A DNA stretch of 40,316 nucleotides from NCBI GenBank assembly GCA_030666865.1, contig DAOUWZ010000009.1, forward strand, positions 1 through 40,316, read 5' to 3'. Positions 18,320 through 26,327 of the stretch are shown here, in pieces. Numbering within the stretch: position 1 is the first letter of the stretch; each line of letters begins with the position of its first letter. The position numbers were made by a program, and so were the translations under genes. The stretch is from a bacterium (GTDB taxonomy: Bacteria > Patescibacteriota > Patescibacteriia > S139-126). The notes beneath the pieces are model-generated. The model was not told the origin of the DNA. It was given only the letters and a program-made list of their open reading frames with translations, and searched no databases.

Positions 18320-18655
18320 AATCTCAATTTAATAAAATTTTAAAACTATAATACAAAGAATAATCTAATATTAAAACATTCCTGTAAATGGATTCCCCCG
18401 CCCAGGCGGGAGAATGACAGTAGAGTTGAACAGTAACAATTAATAACAAGCATAATAATAGACACAAACCAAGTTATTAACTAAAACTAATTATTTCCCA
18501 CCGTGTCATCCCTGCGCAGGCAGGGATCTAGAAAAAACTAACATTCTTTGTGGTTTAAGGAACGGTAAAACCTATACTGGGTACTGGTAGATTGCCTTAT
18601 GTTGAAAAACTAATTAAAACATTGTACCATTTAAAATTGACTTTAAATTTATAAT
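18320..18655. other. Gene-free stretch with inverted GC-rich repeats
   Basis: No gene is seen here. The region holds a GATTCCCCCGCCC...GGCGGGAGAATGACAG unit (18391-18420) and an inverted relative, GTCATCCCTGCGCAGGCAGG...GATC (18504-18528). Both are small palindromes of a type that also occurs at 21465-21494. The remainder is AT-rich and includes the promoter side of the TSP3-repeat gene (minus) and the 3' side of ksgA. Confidence 0.6.
18391..18420. repeat. GATTCCCCCGCCC palindrome (R1), copy 1
   Basis: The core CCCGCC-CA-GGCGGG forms a short GC-rich hairpin flanked by GATTCC and GAATGACAG. A copy with one or two differences is at 21465-21494. It is a dispersed repeat, not a terminator, because no T run follows on either strand. 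Confidence 0.8.
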
Positions 18656-19495
18656 TTATAATTTTTTATAATATCCTTTTTGCACCAATTCCAATATTAA
18701 CTTCTCCCAATCATCAATACTCAATTCTTGCGCTCTGATTTTCTCGGACAAATCTATCTTTTGTAATACACCTCTAAATTCTTTTTTATCTTTTTGAAAC
18801 CCTGAAAATAAATTATGTACCAAGGTCTTTCTTTTGCCGGAAAAACCAATTTTTACTGTCTGCCAAAATCTTTTTTCTGCCTGTTTGTCTGAAGCCGGCT
18901 TAATATCACTAACTCGCAAAATAGCTGAGTCAACTTTTGGTACAGGGAAAAAACTATCAGCACTGACATCTGAAACCTTCTCCGACCTGCCATAATACTG
19001 AATGGATAATGATAATAAACTATGCTTGCCTGGCCCAGCGCATATTCTGTCTGCCACCTCTTTTTGCACTAAAACCACCAAAGATTGTGGGGGATACTCA
19101 CTACTTAAAAATTTTTTAAAAATCTTACCAGTTAGATGATAAGGTAAATTCGCTACCAATTTATAACTATCAACTAATTCAGATTCGTCAAAGCCCAATA
19201 CATTTTTATTGATAATTTTTAAATTAGCATATTGCTTTGCTAATTTATTTAATAAAAAAACCAACCTATCGTCAACCTCAACGGCAACAACCAACTCGGC
19301 TTTAGCTAATAATCTAGTTGTCAAAAAACCAAGACCTGGTCCAATTTCTAAAACAACATCGGACTTATTTATGGATGCGCTTTCAACGATAGCATCATAA
19401 ACTTTTTCATTAATCAAAAAATTCTGACTTTTGGCATTATCAGGAACAAGATGATTTTGTTTTAACAAATCTTTAGTTGTTTTTAATAAATCCAC
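18656..19495 (-). CDS. ksgA: 16S rRNA (adenine1518-N6/adenine1519-N6)-dimethyltransferase
   Basis: 279 aa, starting at GTG (19495). It is the KsgA/RsmA enzyme that dimethylates two adjacent adenines in the 3'-terminal helix of 16S rRNA using S-adenosylmethionine. Visible motifs are QNFLINEKV at the N-terminus, the SAM-binding EIGPGLGFLTTRLL (residues ~50-63), the acidic AVEVDDRL and the catalytic NLPYH (residues ~116-120). PVPKVDSAILR lies in the C-terminal half. The length is normal for the family. It is followed, across a ~80-bp gap, by the TsaC-type gene on the same strand. Confidence 0.93.
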   Translation of the reverse strand: MDLLKTTKDLLKQNHLVPDNAKSQNFLINEKVYDAIVESASINKSDVVLEIGPGLGFLTTRLLAKAELVVAVEVDDRLVFLLNKLAKQYANLKIINKNVLGFDESELVDSYKLVANLPYHLTGKIFKKFLSSEYPPQSLVVLVQKEVADRICAGPGKHSLLSLSIQYYGRSEKVSDVSADSFFPVPKVDSAILRVSDIKPASDKQAEKRFWQTVKIGFSGKRKTLVHNLFSGFQKDKKEFRGVLQKIDLSEKIRAQELSIDDWEKLILELVQKGYYKKL

Positions 19496-19577
19496 CTATT
19501 TAGTTATTAGGTGTTAGTGATTAGTTATTAGGATCTGAAAAATTATTATTTACAACCTAAAACCTAATCACTAAAAC

Positions 19578-20168
19578 CTATAACCTGATACCTCCTTGTC
19601 GAAAAATTTTTATTTTTCCATCATCTAAACCAATAATAGTAGATGGCTGTTTCTTTTTAATTTTTCCGCTATTAATAATAATATCTGGTTTAATTTTTCT
19701 TTTCTTAAAATTGTTAACCACCTCTTTGCCAGAATATAGCTCGCCTTGCCCAGATACATTAGCGCTGGTAGCTGTTAAAGGCCTACCTAACTTCCTAGCT
19801 AATAATCTCAATAATTTGTCACTACTTACCCGAACAACTAAAGTATTGTTCGTTTTTGGCACTTTTATATTATTTCTAACTTTAAACGCTATAGCTAGTG
19901 GTCCTGGCCAATATTTTTTTGCTAATTGTAATAATACGTTAGGCACAAAAAAATATTTTTTGACTTGATAAATAGAAGAGCAAATTAAAGGAAATGATTT
20001 ATCAAATTTTCTACCTTTTATTTGATAAACTTTTTCAACTGCAGATTTATTAGTACTGTCAGTAATTAATCCATAAGCTGTCTCTGTCGGCATAGCTAAA
20101 ACTCTGCCCTTTTCAAGAGTTTTAACCAAATAATCTATATCAATTTGCCTAGCGTCAATGATTTCCAT
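19578..20168 (-). CDS. tsaC: L-threonylcarbamoyladenylate synthase, YrdC/Sua5 domain
   Basis: 196 aa, a single-domain YrdC-type protein. It makes threonylcarbamoyl-AMP from Thr, bicarbonate and ATP, the first step of t6A formation on ANN-decoding tRNAs. The motifs are MPTETAYGLITD (26-37), KGRKFDKSFPLI (51-62), LVVRVSSDKLLR and the signature ATSANVSGQG. No C-terminal Sua5 domain is present. The gene lies between ksgA and an MFS gene, all on the minus strand. Assignment to TsaC rather than to the related YciO/YwlC proteins of less certain role is by motif and size. Confidence 0.85.
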   Translation of the reverse strand: MEIIDARQIDIDYLVKTLEKGRVLAMPTETAYGLITDSTNKSAVEKVYQIKGRKFDKSFPLICSSIYQVKKYFFVPNVLLQLAKKYWPGPLAIAFKVRNNIKVPKTNNTLVVRVSSDKLLRLLARKLGRPLTATSANVSGQGELYSGKEVVNNFKKRKIKPDIIINSGKIKKKQPSTIIGLDDGKIKIFRQGGIRL

Positions 20169-20200
20169 AACTTAATTGTATCAAAAAAACTAATAAAAGC

Positions 20201-20242
20201 GAGGCTGAATGCCTGCCTGCCGGCAGGCAGGCATTCAGCCTC
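20201..20242 (-). terminator. 42-bp perfect palindrome acting as terminator hairpin (R2 extended), copy 4
   Basis: The R2 core is embedded in longer arms, GAGGCTGAAT...ATTCAGCCTC, giving a perfect 21-bp inverted repeat with no loop. On the minus strand it lies 6 bp after the MFS stop and is followed by GCTTTTATTAGTTTTTTT, so it can act as an intrinsic terminator of the MFS gene. Confidence 0.8.
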
Positions 20243-20247
20243 AGTAT

Positions 20248-21411
20248 TTATATTATCCCTAAAAACAAAGAAGCAAACGCGGCAATACCAAATAACCATT
20301 GCATACTTACTACGCTTAACAGAGCTAAACCAATTATCAAGCTAACCACCCGGCCCATGCAAAGCGACATATCTCTAAAAACTGTATATTCATCCATATA
20401 ATGACCGTTATCAGCCGCTTTTTCATACATCAAACTATCAAATGATATTCTAGTAGCTGAAGTAGTAAAACTATGATAACTGCCAGCCGCAAAAATATGA
20501 AAAGGAGTTACTACCAATCCCTTCAACACCCACCCTAAAGCATGTAAAACACTGGTATAACGAACTATCTTCTTTTTTGCTATTCGGTCAGCCCAGTCAC
20601 CTACTAAAAGACGAATTGCTATAGTTACTAAAACTACCAAAGAAGTAAGTACGCCAACTGACAAAAAATTACCTTCCAATAATAAGAATATAAACAGTGG
20701 CCAAACAATCATCCCAACCGAACTTTGCATGCCATCAGAAAAATAGGCAATAAACAATCTAAAATTTTTTCTAGAAAATAATTCTGAATAAGTTTTTCTT
20801 AAAGAATATGTAAACTGTTCATTTATTGATGGAATTTTTTTCAAATAAAGACTACTCAAAAAAATAAAAAATATTATCAGGGCAAATAACCAAATATATC
20901 CAGCATAAGAAATAATAACTGAGGAAACCACTGGAGTAAAAATTGATGTTAAAGCAATAAATCCTGTCAAAAACGCCAAATTCTTTCCTCTATTTGATTT
21001 ATCAGTCAATTTAGCAAAATCAGTATGATAAGGAACCCAATATAAATAAATAGTTAATATCCAGAATACTAAAGTTATACCAAACCACAGCCATAAATAA
21101 GATGCTGCTCCCATCAAATATATGCTCATATAATATATCACCAAAGATAATAGTGAATAATACATTGATTTTTTAAACCCAAAATAATTTACTATTTTCA
21201 TGCCCCAAGGCAGAGTTAAACTGTATATTCCATAACCGATAATATAAAAAAGAAATACCGTTTTGATATCATTAAAAATTCCATACAAATAAATCGGTCC
21301 AAAAATACCAAATAATCCTGTTCCGATTTGACGCAGGAGATGATGAATAAATAAATTCACCGCTCCAGGGTGAAAATTTTGTTTGGATAAATATTTTTTC
21401 AAAAAAACCAT
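20248..21411 (-). CDS. Major facilitator superfamily transporter, unknown substrate
   Basis: 387 aa with about 11-12 hydrophobic helices (for example FYIIGYGIYSLTLPWGMK and IVWPLFIFLLLEGNFLSVG). The loop 8-9-like segment DWADRIAKKKIVRY resembles the conserved MFS motif between helices. No signal peptide is present. Substrate and direction cannot be read from sequence. The C-terminus (FASLFLGII) is short and ends a few bases from the 42-bp palindrome, so the last helix may be truncated relative to homologs. Confidence 0.75.
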   Translation of the reverse strand: MVFLKKYLSKQNFHPGAVNLFIHHLLRQIGTGLFGIFGPIYLYGIFNDIKTVFLFYIIGYGIYSLTLPWGMKIVNYFGFKKSMYYSLLSLVIYYMSIYLMGAASYLWLWFGITLVFWILTIYLYWVPYHTDFAKLTDKSNRGKNLAFLTGFIALTSIFTPVVSSVIISYAGYIWLFALIIFFIFLSSLYLKKIPSINEQFTYSLRKTYSELFSRKNFRLFIAYFSDGMQSSVGMIVWPLFIFLLLEGNFLSVGVLTSLVVLVTIAIRLLVGDWADRIAKKKIVRYTSVLHALGWVLKGLVVTPFHIFAAGSYHSFTTSATRISFDSLMYEKAADNGHYMDEYTVFRDMSLCMGRVVSLIIGLALLSVVSMQWLFGIAAFASLFLGII

Positions 21412-21464
21412 ATCATAAATTAGTTTTTAGTTGTTAGATTGATATAATAATTTTTTTATTTCTA

Positions 21465-21494
21465 GATTCCCCCGCCCAGGCGGGGGAATGACAG
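21465..21494. repeat. GATTCCCCCGCCC palindrome (R1), copy 2
   Basis: GATTCCCCCGCCCAGG followed by CGGGGGAATGACAG is nearly identical to 18391-18420. The intergenic hairpin lies between the MFS gene and leuS. Confidence 0.8.
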
Positions 21495-21532
21495 AGTGTG
21501 TAAAACAAAAATGACTAATAGACTATAATTAC

Positions 21533-24500
21533 TTATTTAATAACTATATTAACCAATCTTTTTGATATATATATTTTTTTAATTACTTCTTTATTGTCAG
21601 TAAATTTTTTTACATTATTTTGATCAAGCGCCAAAGCAAAAACTTTTTCTTCATCCAAATCAATCGGTATTATTATTTTCGCTCTTAATCTGCCATTAAC
21701 CTGAATAGCTATTTCTACTTCTTCTTCTACAATCTTAGTTTCATCCCAAACAGGCCATTCTTGTTGACAGATTAATCCTGTTCCGCTAACTTTTTCCCAT
21801 AATTCTTCAGAAATATGAGGAGCAAAAGGATCCAGAATTTTTAACAAACCTTCTACATTAACCTGTTTAAATTTCTTGATTTTGGTCATTTGATTAACCA
21901 AAATCATCATAGCTGAAATTGCCGTATTAAACTTCATAGTTTCTATATCAAGAGTTACTTTTTTGATTGTCTGATGAAAAAGTTTCTCCATATCATTGCT
22001 AGAATCTTCTGGTTTATTATTATCTAGCCATTCACCTATAACAAGCCAAACCTTTTCCAAAAATCTTCTTACGCCAATTATCCCTGAAGTTGACCATGGT
22101 TTTGAATCTTCCAAAGGTCCCATGAACATTTCATAAACTCTGATAGTATCTGCTCCATACTCGGCAATCACTTCATCAGGATTTATCACATTACCTTTGG
22201 ACTTTGACATTTTTTGATTATCCTCTCCTAATATCATCCCTTGATTCCTCAATTTTAAAAACGGTTCATCAAATTGCAAATAACCAAAATCATTTAAAGC
22301 TTTGGTAAAAAATCTAGAAAATAATAAATGACCGTTAGCGTGTTCAGCCCCGCCAATATAAGTATCAACTGGCAGCCATTTATTAATAAGTTTTTGGCTG
22401 AATGGTTCTGAATCATTATTTGGATTTGCATACCTAAGATAATACCAAGATGAACAAACAAAAGTATCCATCGTATCTGATTCACGCCTGGCTGATTGGC
22501 CGCATTTTGGACACTTAACTCGGTGAAATTCCTTTGAACTTTTTAAGGGTGACTCGCCAGTTGGTTTAAAATCAACATCTTCTGGCAATTTTACTGGTAA
22601 ATCTTTTTCTGGCACAGCTACTTCGCCGCACTGGGCACAATAAATAATAGGAATTGGTGTTCCCCAATATCTTTGCCTGGAAATCAGCCAATCTCGCAAC
22701 CGATACTGTGTCTGCATCTTTCCACCAATCTTTTTGGTAATTTTTTTCATCGCTGTCTTATTATCAAGTCCGTCAAATTTATCTGAATTTATCATTTTAC
22801 CTTCCGCTTCATAAGCTTGCTTAGTTAACTCATCTAATAAATCCAAAAATTCAACCATATCTCTCGTAGATTTATTAAAATGTCCTTTATTCTTATAGAG
22901 ATGGTTTATCGGTTTTAGATCTTGAAATAGTTTCAAAACATTAAATGGAATATATGTGTCATCCTCGGATAAATATAAATGAATTTCTTTTACTAATTGA
23001 TTAATTTGAGATGCGTCATAACCTGCATTAGTCACTTTCTTAATACATTCGCATTGTCCTTTTTCATGAGTTTCCTCTATTTGTTGCCAATCCATTTTAC
23101 TATGAGTCGGTGCAATTAAATATAGCTTACTTACATTAATTTTATTATTCTGAATAAATTGCAAAGCCGTTGGACAACCCAAACTATGTCCAATAATAAT
23201 AAACTCCCCGCTAATTTCCTTGATAATTTTTTGTAGATGCTTTAACCACAGTCTCAATTGAGGATTTCTACTATCAGGCATATTTGGAACAATTACATTA
23301 AATCCTTGCTTTTCCAACTCGTCTTTTAGCCACGGATACCAATTTTTTTTACTATGACCTTCAGTGCCATGAAGAATCAAAACTGTTTTCTGTTTTTCTG
23401 ATTTAATAACAGGTATAATTTCAAGTCCAAAGTTTTTTGCAAATTCAAAATCCCTTTGATCATGAGCGGGCACCGCCATGATGGCCCCAGTACCATAAGT
23501 CATCATTACATAGTCTGCTATATAAATCGGAATTTCTTTTTGGTTGGCTGGATTTATTGCCTTGACACCTTTTAATTCTACTCCGGTTTTTTCTTTAGCA
23601 AGGTCGGTTCTCTGCAACTCAGTTTTTTTCTTAGTATCTGTAATATATTTTTCAACTTCAGCAATATTTTTGATTTTTGATTTTTGATTTTTGATTTTGA
23701 GGAGTGAAACGACGAAATCATGCTCCGGCGCCAATACCATATAAGTAGCGCCATAAATCGTATCCGGCCTGGTAGTAAAAACTTCTATATATACTTCTTT
23801 TTTATTCTTTAATCTTAAATCTTTAATCTTAAATCTGAGCATCGCTCCTTCACTTTTACCAATCCAGTTTTTTTGAGAAAGTTTTATTGGCTCAGGCCAG
23901 TCAAGTTGATCAAGCCCGGCTAATAACTTTTCGACATAAGCTGTTATCTTGAAAAACCATTGTTCCAAGTCTTTCTGTAAAACTTCACTGTCGCATCGTT
24001 CACATTTATTATCTATCACCTGTTCATTAGCAAGAACCGTCTTGCACGATTCGCACCAATTGACTTTGGCTTTCTTTTTATAAGCAAGTCCATGTTTATA
24101 CATTTGTAAAAACATCCACTGAGTCCATTTGTAATATTCGGGCGCAGAAGTATTAATTTCCCTAGACCAATCATAAGAAAATCCGAGCGACTTAATCTGC
24201 TTAGTAAAATTTTTGATATTCTCCTGAGTAGTCTCGCGTGGCGGCACTCCCTGTTGAATCGCATAATTTTCTGCTGGCAAGCCAAAAGCATCCCAACCAA
24301 TCGGGTTCATAATATTATATCCCTTCATCTTCATATACCTAACTATAATATCAAGAGCGGTATAACTCTCTGGATGCCCAACATGAAGACCTTGACCTGA
24401 AGGATATGGAAACATTGTCAAACCATAAAACTTTTTCTTAGCCGAATTGTCATCAGCTTCAAAAACCTTTTCCTTTTCCCAAACATTCTGCCATTTGAAC

Positions 24501-24535
24501 TCTATTTTTTTGTGATCGTAATATTTTTCTGCCAT
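21533..24535 (-). CDS. leuS: Leucyl-tRNA synthetase with an inserted RBBP9-like serine hydrolase domain
   Basis: About 1000 aa from the ATG at 24535 (MAEKYYDHKK); the four residues before it come from a TTG. Usual bacterial LeuRS is about 800-880 aa. Using ORF-track numbering: class I HIGH as GLHVGH (53-58), zinc-type Cys pairs at 165/168 and 182/185, CP1 editing domain with TTRPDTIYGATY (258-269) and VPAHDQRDFEFA (359-370), a second Cys pair set at 637/640 and 679/682, and KMSKSKGN (779-786). Between residues ~384 and ~577, inside the editing region, lies an alpha/beta hydrolase with HGTEGH, the nucleophile elbow GHSLG (S455), SEDDTYIP (D529/530) and GHFNKS (H556), matching the RBBP9/YdeN family. 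Residues 240-250 and 284-295 are Lys/Ile/Asn-rich and repeat-like. Aminoacylation function is secure; the role of the insert is unknown. Confidence 0.95.
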   Translation of the reverse strand: MAEKYYDHKKIEFKWQNVWEKEKVFEADDNSAKKKFYGLTMFPYPSGQGLHVGHPESYTALDIIVRYMKMKGYNIMNPIGWDAFGLPAENYAIQQGVPPRETTQENIKNFTKQIKSLGFSYDWSREINTSAPEYYKWTQWMFLQMYKHGLAYKKKAKVNWCESCKTVLANEQVIDNKCERCDSEVLQKDLEQWFFKITAYVEKLLAGLDQLDWPEPIKLSQKNWIGKSEGAMLRFKIKDLRLKNKKEVYIEVFTTRPDTIYGATYMVLAPEHDFVVSLLKIKNQKSKIKNIAEVEKYITDTKKKTELQRTDLAKEKTGVELKGVKAINPANQKEIPIYIADYVMMTYGTGAIMAVPAHDQRDFEFAKNFGLEIIPVIKSEKQKTVLILHGTEGHSKKNWYPWLKDELEKQGFNVIVPNMPDSRNPQLRLWLKHLQKIIKEISGEFIIIGHSLGCPTALQFIQNNKINVSKLYLIAPTHSKMDWQQIEETHEKGQCECIKKVTNAGYDASQINQLVKEIHLYLSEDDTYIPFNVLKLFQDLKPINHLYKNKGHFNKSTRDMVEFLDLLDELTKQAYEAEGKMINSDKFDGLDNKTAMKKITKKIGGKMQTQYRLRDWLISRQRYWGTPIPIIYCAQCGEVAVPEKDLPVKLPEDVDFKPTGESPLKSSKEFHRVKCPKCGQSARRESDTMDTFVCSSWYYLRYANPNNDSEPFSQKLINKWLPVDTYIGGAEHANGHLLFSRFFTKALNDFGYLQFDEPFLKLRNQGMILGEDNQKMSKSKGNVINPDEVIAEYGADTIRVYEMFMGPLEDSKPWSTSGIIGVRRFLEKVWLVIGEWLDNNKPEDSSNDMEKLFHQTIKKVTLDIETMKFNTAISAMMILVNQMTKIKKFKQVNVEGLLKILDPFAPHISEELWEKVSGTGLICQQEWPVWDETKIVEEEVEIAIQVNGRLRAKIIIPIDLDEEKVFALALDQNNVKKFTDNKEVIKKIYISKRLVNIVIK
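22817..23398 (-). other. RBBP9/YdeN-like alpha/beta hydrolase domain inserted in LeuRS
   Basis: Approximate boundaries of the ~190-residue insert in leuS. It keeps a full putative catalytic triad (Ser in GHSLG, Asp in SEDD, His in GHFN) and an oxyanion-side HGTEG. The reading frame is uninterrupted on both sides, joining GLEIIPVIKS before it to YEAEGKMINSDKFDGL after it, which in ordinary LeuRS are close together. Confidence 0.85.
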
Positions 24536-24841
24536 ATTTTTAAACAAAGTAATTATAATCTATCATTAATAACCTTTTTTTTCAACCCAATCTCTATATT
24601 ACAACCACTCAATCTACTACTTATTTACTTAATTTTTAAATTACTTAATTACTATCATATTGACTAAAATAGCTTAATTATATATTATATAAATTGATGA
24701 AAATCAATAAAATATATTTGTAGGTATTATCTAAAAATTGGAAAATACACAAAAATTATTGATAATAAATACATATATATTAAGAGGAAAAATTTTATTC
24801 CAAAACCTATCAAAAATTTTATTCTAATAATTTCAGTTAAT
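24536..24841. promoter_or_regulatory. Divergent AT-rich promoter region, leuS / M23 peptidase
   Basis: About 305 bp, very AT-rich, with no ORF or repeat palindrome. It must drive leuS to the left and the peptidase gene to the right. A purine-rich TTAAGAGGAAAAATTTT lies ~60 bp before the peptidase TTG. I cannot identify firm -35/-10 boxes. Confidence 0.45.
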
Positions 24842-26131
24842 TTGCTGAAAATTTTTTCATTTTTATTTAAAATAATAAAAAATATTTTAGTAAAAATATT
24901 TTATACCCCTTGCCTTTGGTGCGCTAAATTTATTTGGCAGGGCATAATCCTAAATATCTACCGTTTTTATTTATTTGCCAAAAAATTATTAAAAAAAATA
25001 TTTTTCAGATACAATAATAAACTGGCTATTTTCTTAAATAATAAATTAGTCATTCCTTTGATTTTAATATTTCTTGCTTCAACCGTCATAACAAACAACA
25101 TTGCTGCCAAAGAATCAACTCGGGAAGATTTTGGCAGAAATAGTTTGCTCTTTACTATGGTAAAAGACGAATTCGGCGGTCATGAAATTATTGAAGATAA
25201 TAAACCAGCTAACATCAACGATACATCTTATCGCCAAAATATTGCTGAAGTTGAAAGTATAAATGCTATTGAACCTAACTCAACTCTGGTCTTAGCTGAA
25301 GAAGAATTGACAGTCACTCAAGGCGGCAGCGCTTTAGTCAAACAAAACTTAATTTCTCCAGAACAAGTCCGCACCCGAACTGAAGTAGAAGAATATACTG
25401 TGGAACCAGGTGATACCGCATCATCTATTGCTAGAAAATTCGGATTATCTGTCAATACAATGCTGTGGTCAAACAATTTAAAAACTTATTCTATTATTAA
25501 ACCTGGTCAGACTTTAAAAATTCTGCCAGAAAACGGTCTCTTGCACAAAATCACCAAAGGAGACACTTTGGAAAAAATTGCTGACAAATATCAAGCTGAT
25601 GAAATCAATATAATTGAATCAAACGACGACTTAGATCCAACTACCCTGACAATAAATTCAATATTATTTATACCAAATGGCGTGCCACCGGCCCCAAAAA
25701 TCGTCCCTCGCGCCAAAAGCTCATTATCTATTAAAAATATATTTACTCCTCCAACCGCAAACCCAAATACTGGAACCAAATTATTATGGCCAGCCAACTC
25801 ACGTCGCATTAATCAATATTATAGCTGGCGCCATACTGGGCTGGATATTGATGGTAATACTGGCGATCCGGCTTATGCCCCTGAATCAGGAAAAGTAACC
25901 AGAGCTGGTTGGAATAGAGGTTATGGCTATAATGTTATAATTGATCATGGCAACGGTATAGTCACTCTCCAAGGACATATGTCCAGACTGCTAGTTAAAA
26001 AAGGTGATACTGTCAAACGTGGCGATGTAATTGCTTTAATAGGATCAACGGGTTGGTCAACTGGACCTCATATCCATTTGGAAGTCAGGATTAATGGTCG
26101 AAAAGTAAACCCACTTGGATATATCAAATAA
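24842..26131 (+). CDS. LysM/M23-family peptidoglycan hydrolase (murein endopeptidase)
   Basis: 429 aa from a TTG start; no in-frame ATG gives a better start. The N-terminal ~75 residues are hydrophobic and basic, with an anchor or signal segment LVIPLILIFLASTVIT. Two LysM domains follow: YTVEPGDTASSIARKFGLS (about 184-228) and HKITKGDTLEKIADKYQAD (about 233-278). An M23 LytM/lysostaphin-type domain occupies the last ~105 residues, with HTGLDIDG, YGYNVIIDHGNG, LQGHMSRL and the HIHLEV zinc ligand pair. It probably cleaves peptide bridges in the cell wall during growth or division. It is divergent from leuS. Confidence 0.92.
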   Translation: MLKIFSFLFKIIKNILVKIFYTPCLWCAKFIWQGIILNIYRFYLFAKKLLKKIFFRYNNKLAIFLNNKLVIPLILIFLASTVITNNIAAKESTREDFGRNSLLFTMVKDEFGGHEIIEDNKPANINDTSYRQNIAEVESINAIEPNSTLVLAEEELTVTQGGSALVKQNLISPEQVRTRTEVEEYTVEPGDTASSIARKFGLSVNTMLWSNNLKTYSIIKPGQTLKILPENGLLHKITKGDTLEKIADKYQADEINIIESNDDLDPTTLTINSILFIPNGVPPAPKIVPRAKSSLSIKNIFTPPTANPNTGTKLLWPANSRRINQYYSWRHTGLDIDGNTGDPAYAPESGKVTRAGWNRGYGYNVIIDHGNGIVTLQGHMSRLLVKKGDTVKRGDVIALIGSTGWSTGPHIHLEVRINGRKVNPLGYIK

Positions 26132-26220
26132 AAAAAATAAATAACAAAATCTAAATATCAAATCAAGCTCAAAATCCAAATGCTAAATAAATTTGACATT
26201 TAATTATTTGGATTTGAATT

Positions 26221-26315
26221 CCTGCCTGCCGGTCATTCGACCCTGACCATTCGGCCTCGAGCTCATGGCCGAGAGGGGGATGAGCCCTCAGGCTCAGACT
26301 TGATGAGCAGGCAGG
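26221..26315. repeat. Composite GATGAGC repeat inside split R2 arms (R3), copy 2
   Basis: CCTGCCTGCCGG at the left and GAGCAGGCAGG at the right are separated halves of an R2-like palindrome. Between them are CTCGAGCTCATGGCCGAG and GATGAGCCCTCAGGCTCAGACT-type words shared with 9756-9816. It lies between the convergent M23 and yifB genes and may act as a terminator hairpin for either. Confidence 0.7.
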
Positions 26316-26327
26316 TAAAAACTAGGA

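Noticed and set aside
18232-18327. N-terminal extension of the TSP3-repeat protein (MRFLPAGRQV...)
   Set aside because: The extension is translated from the R2 palindrome and AT-rich leader. An ATG at 18231 followed by a basic stretch and membrane helix is the better start.
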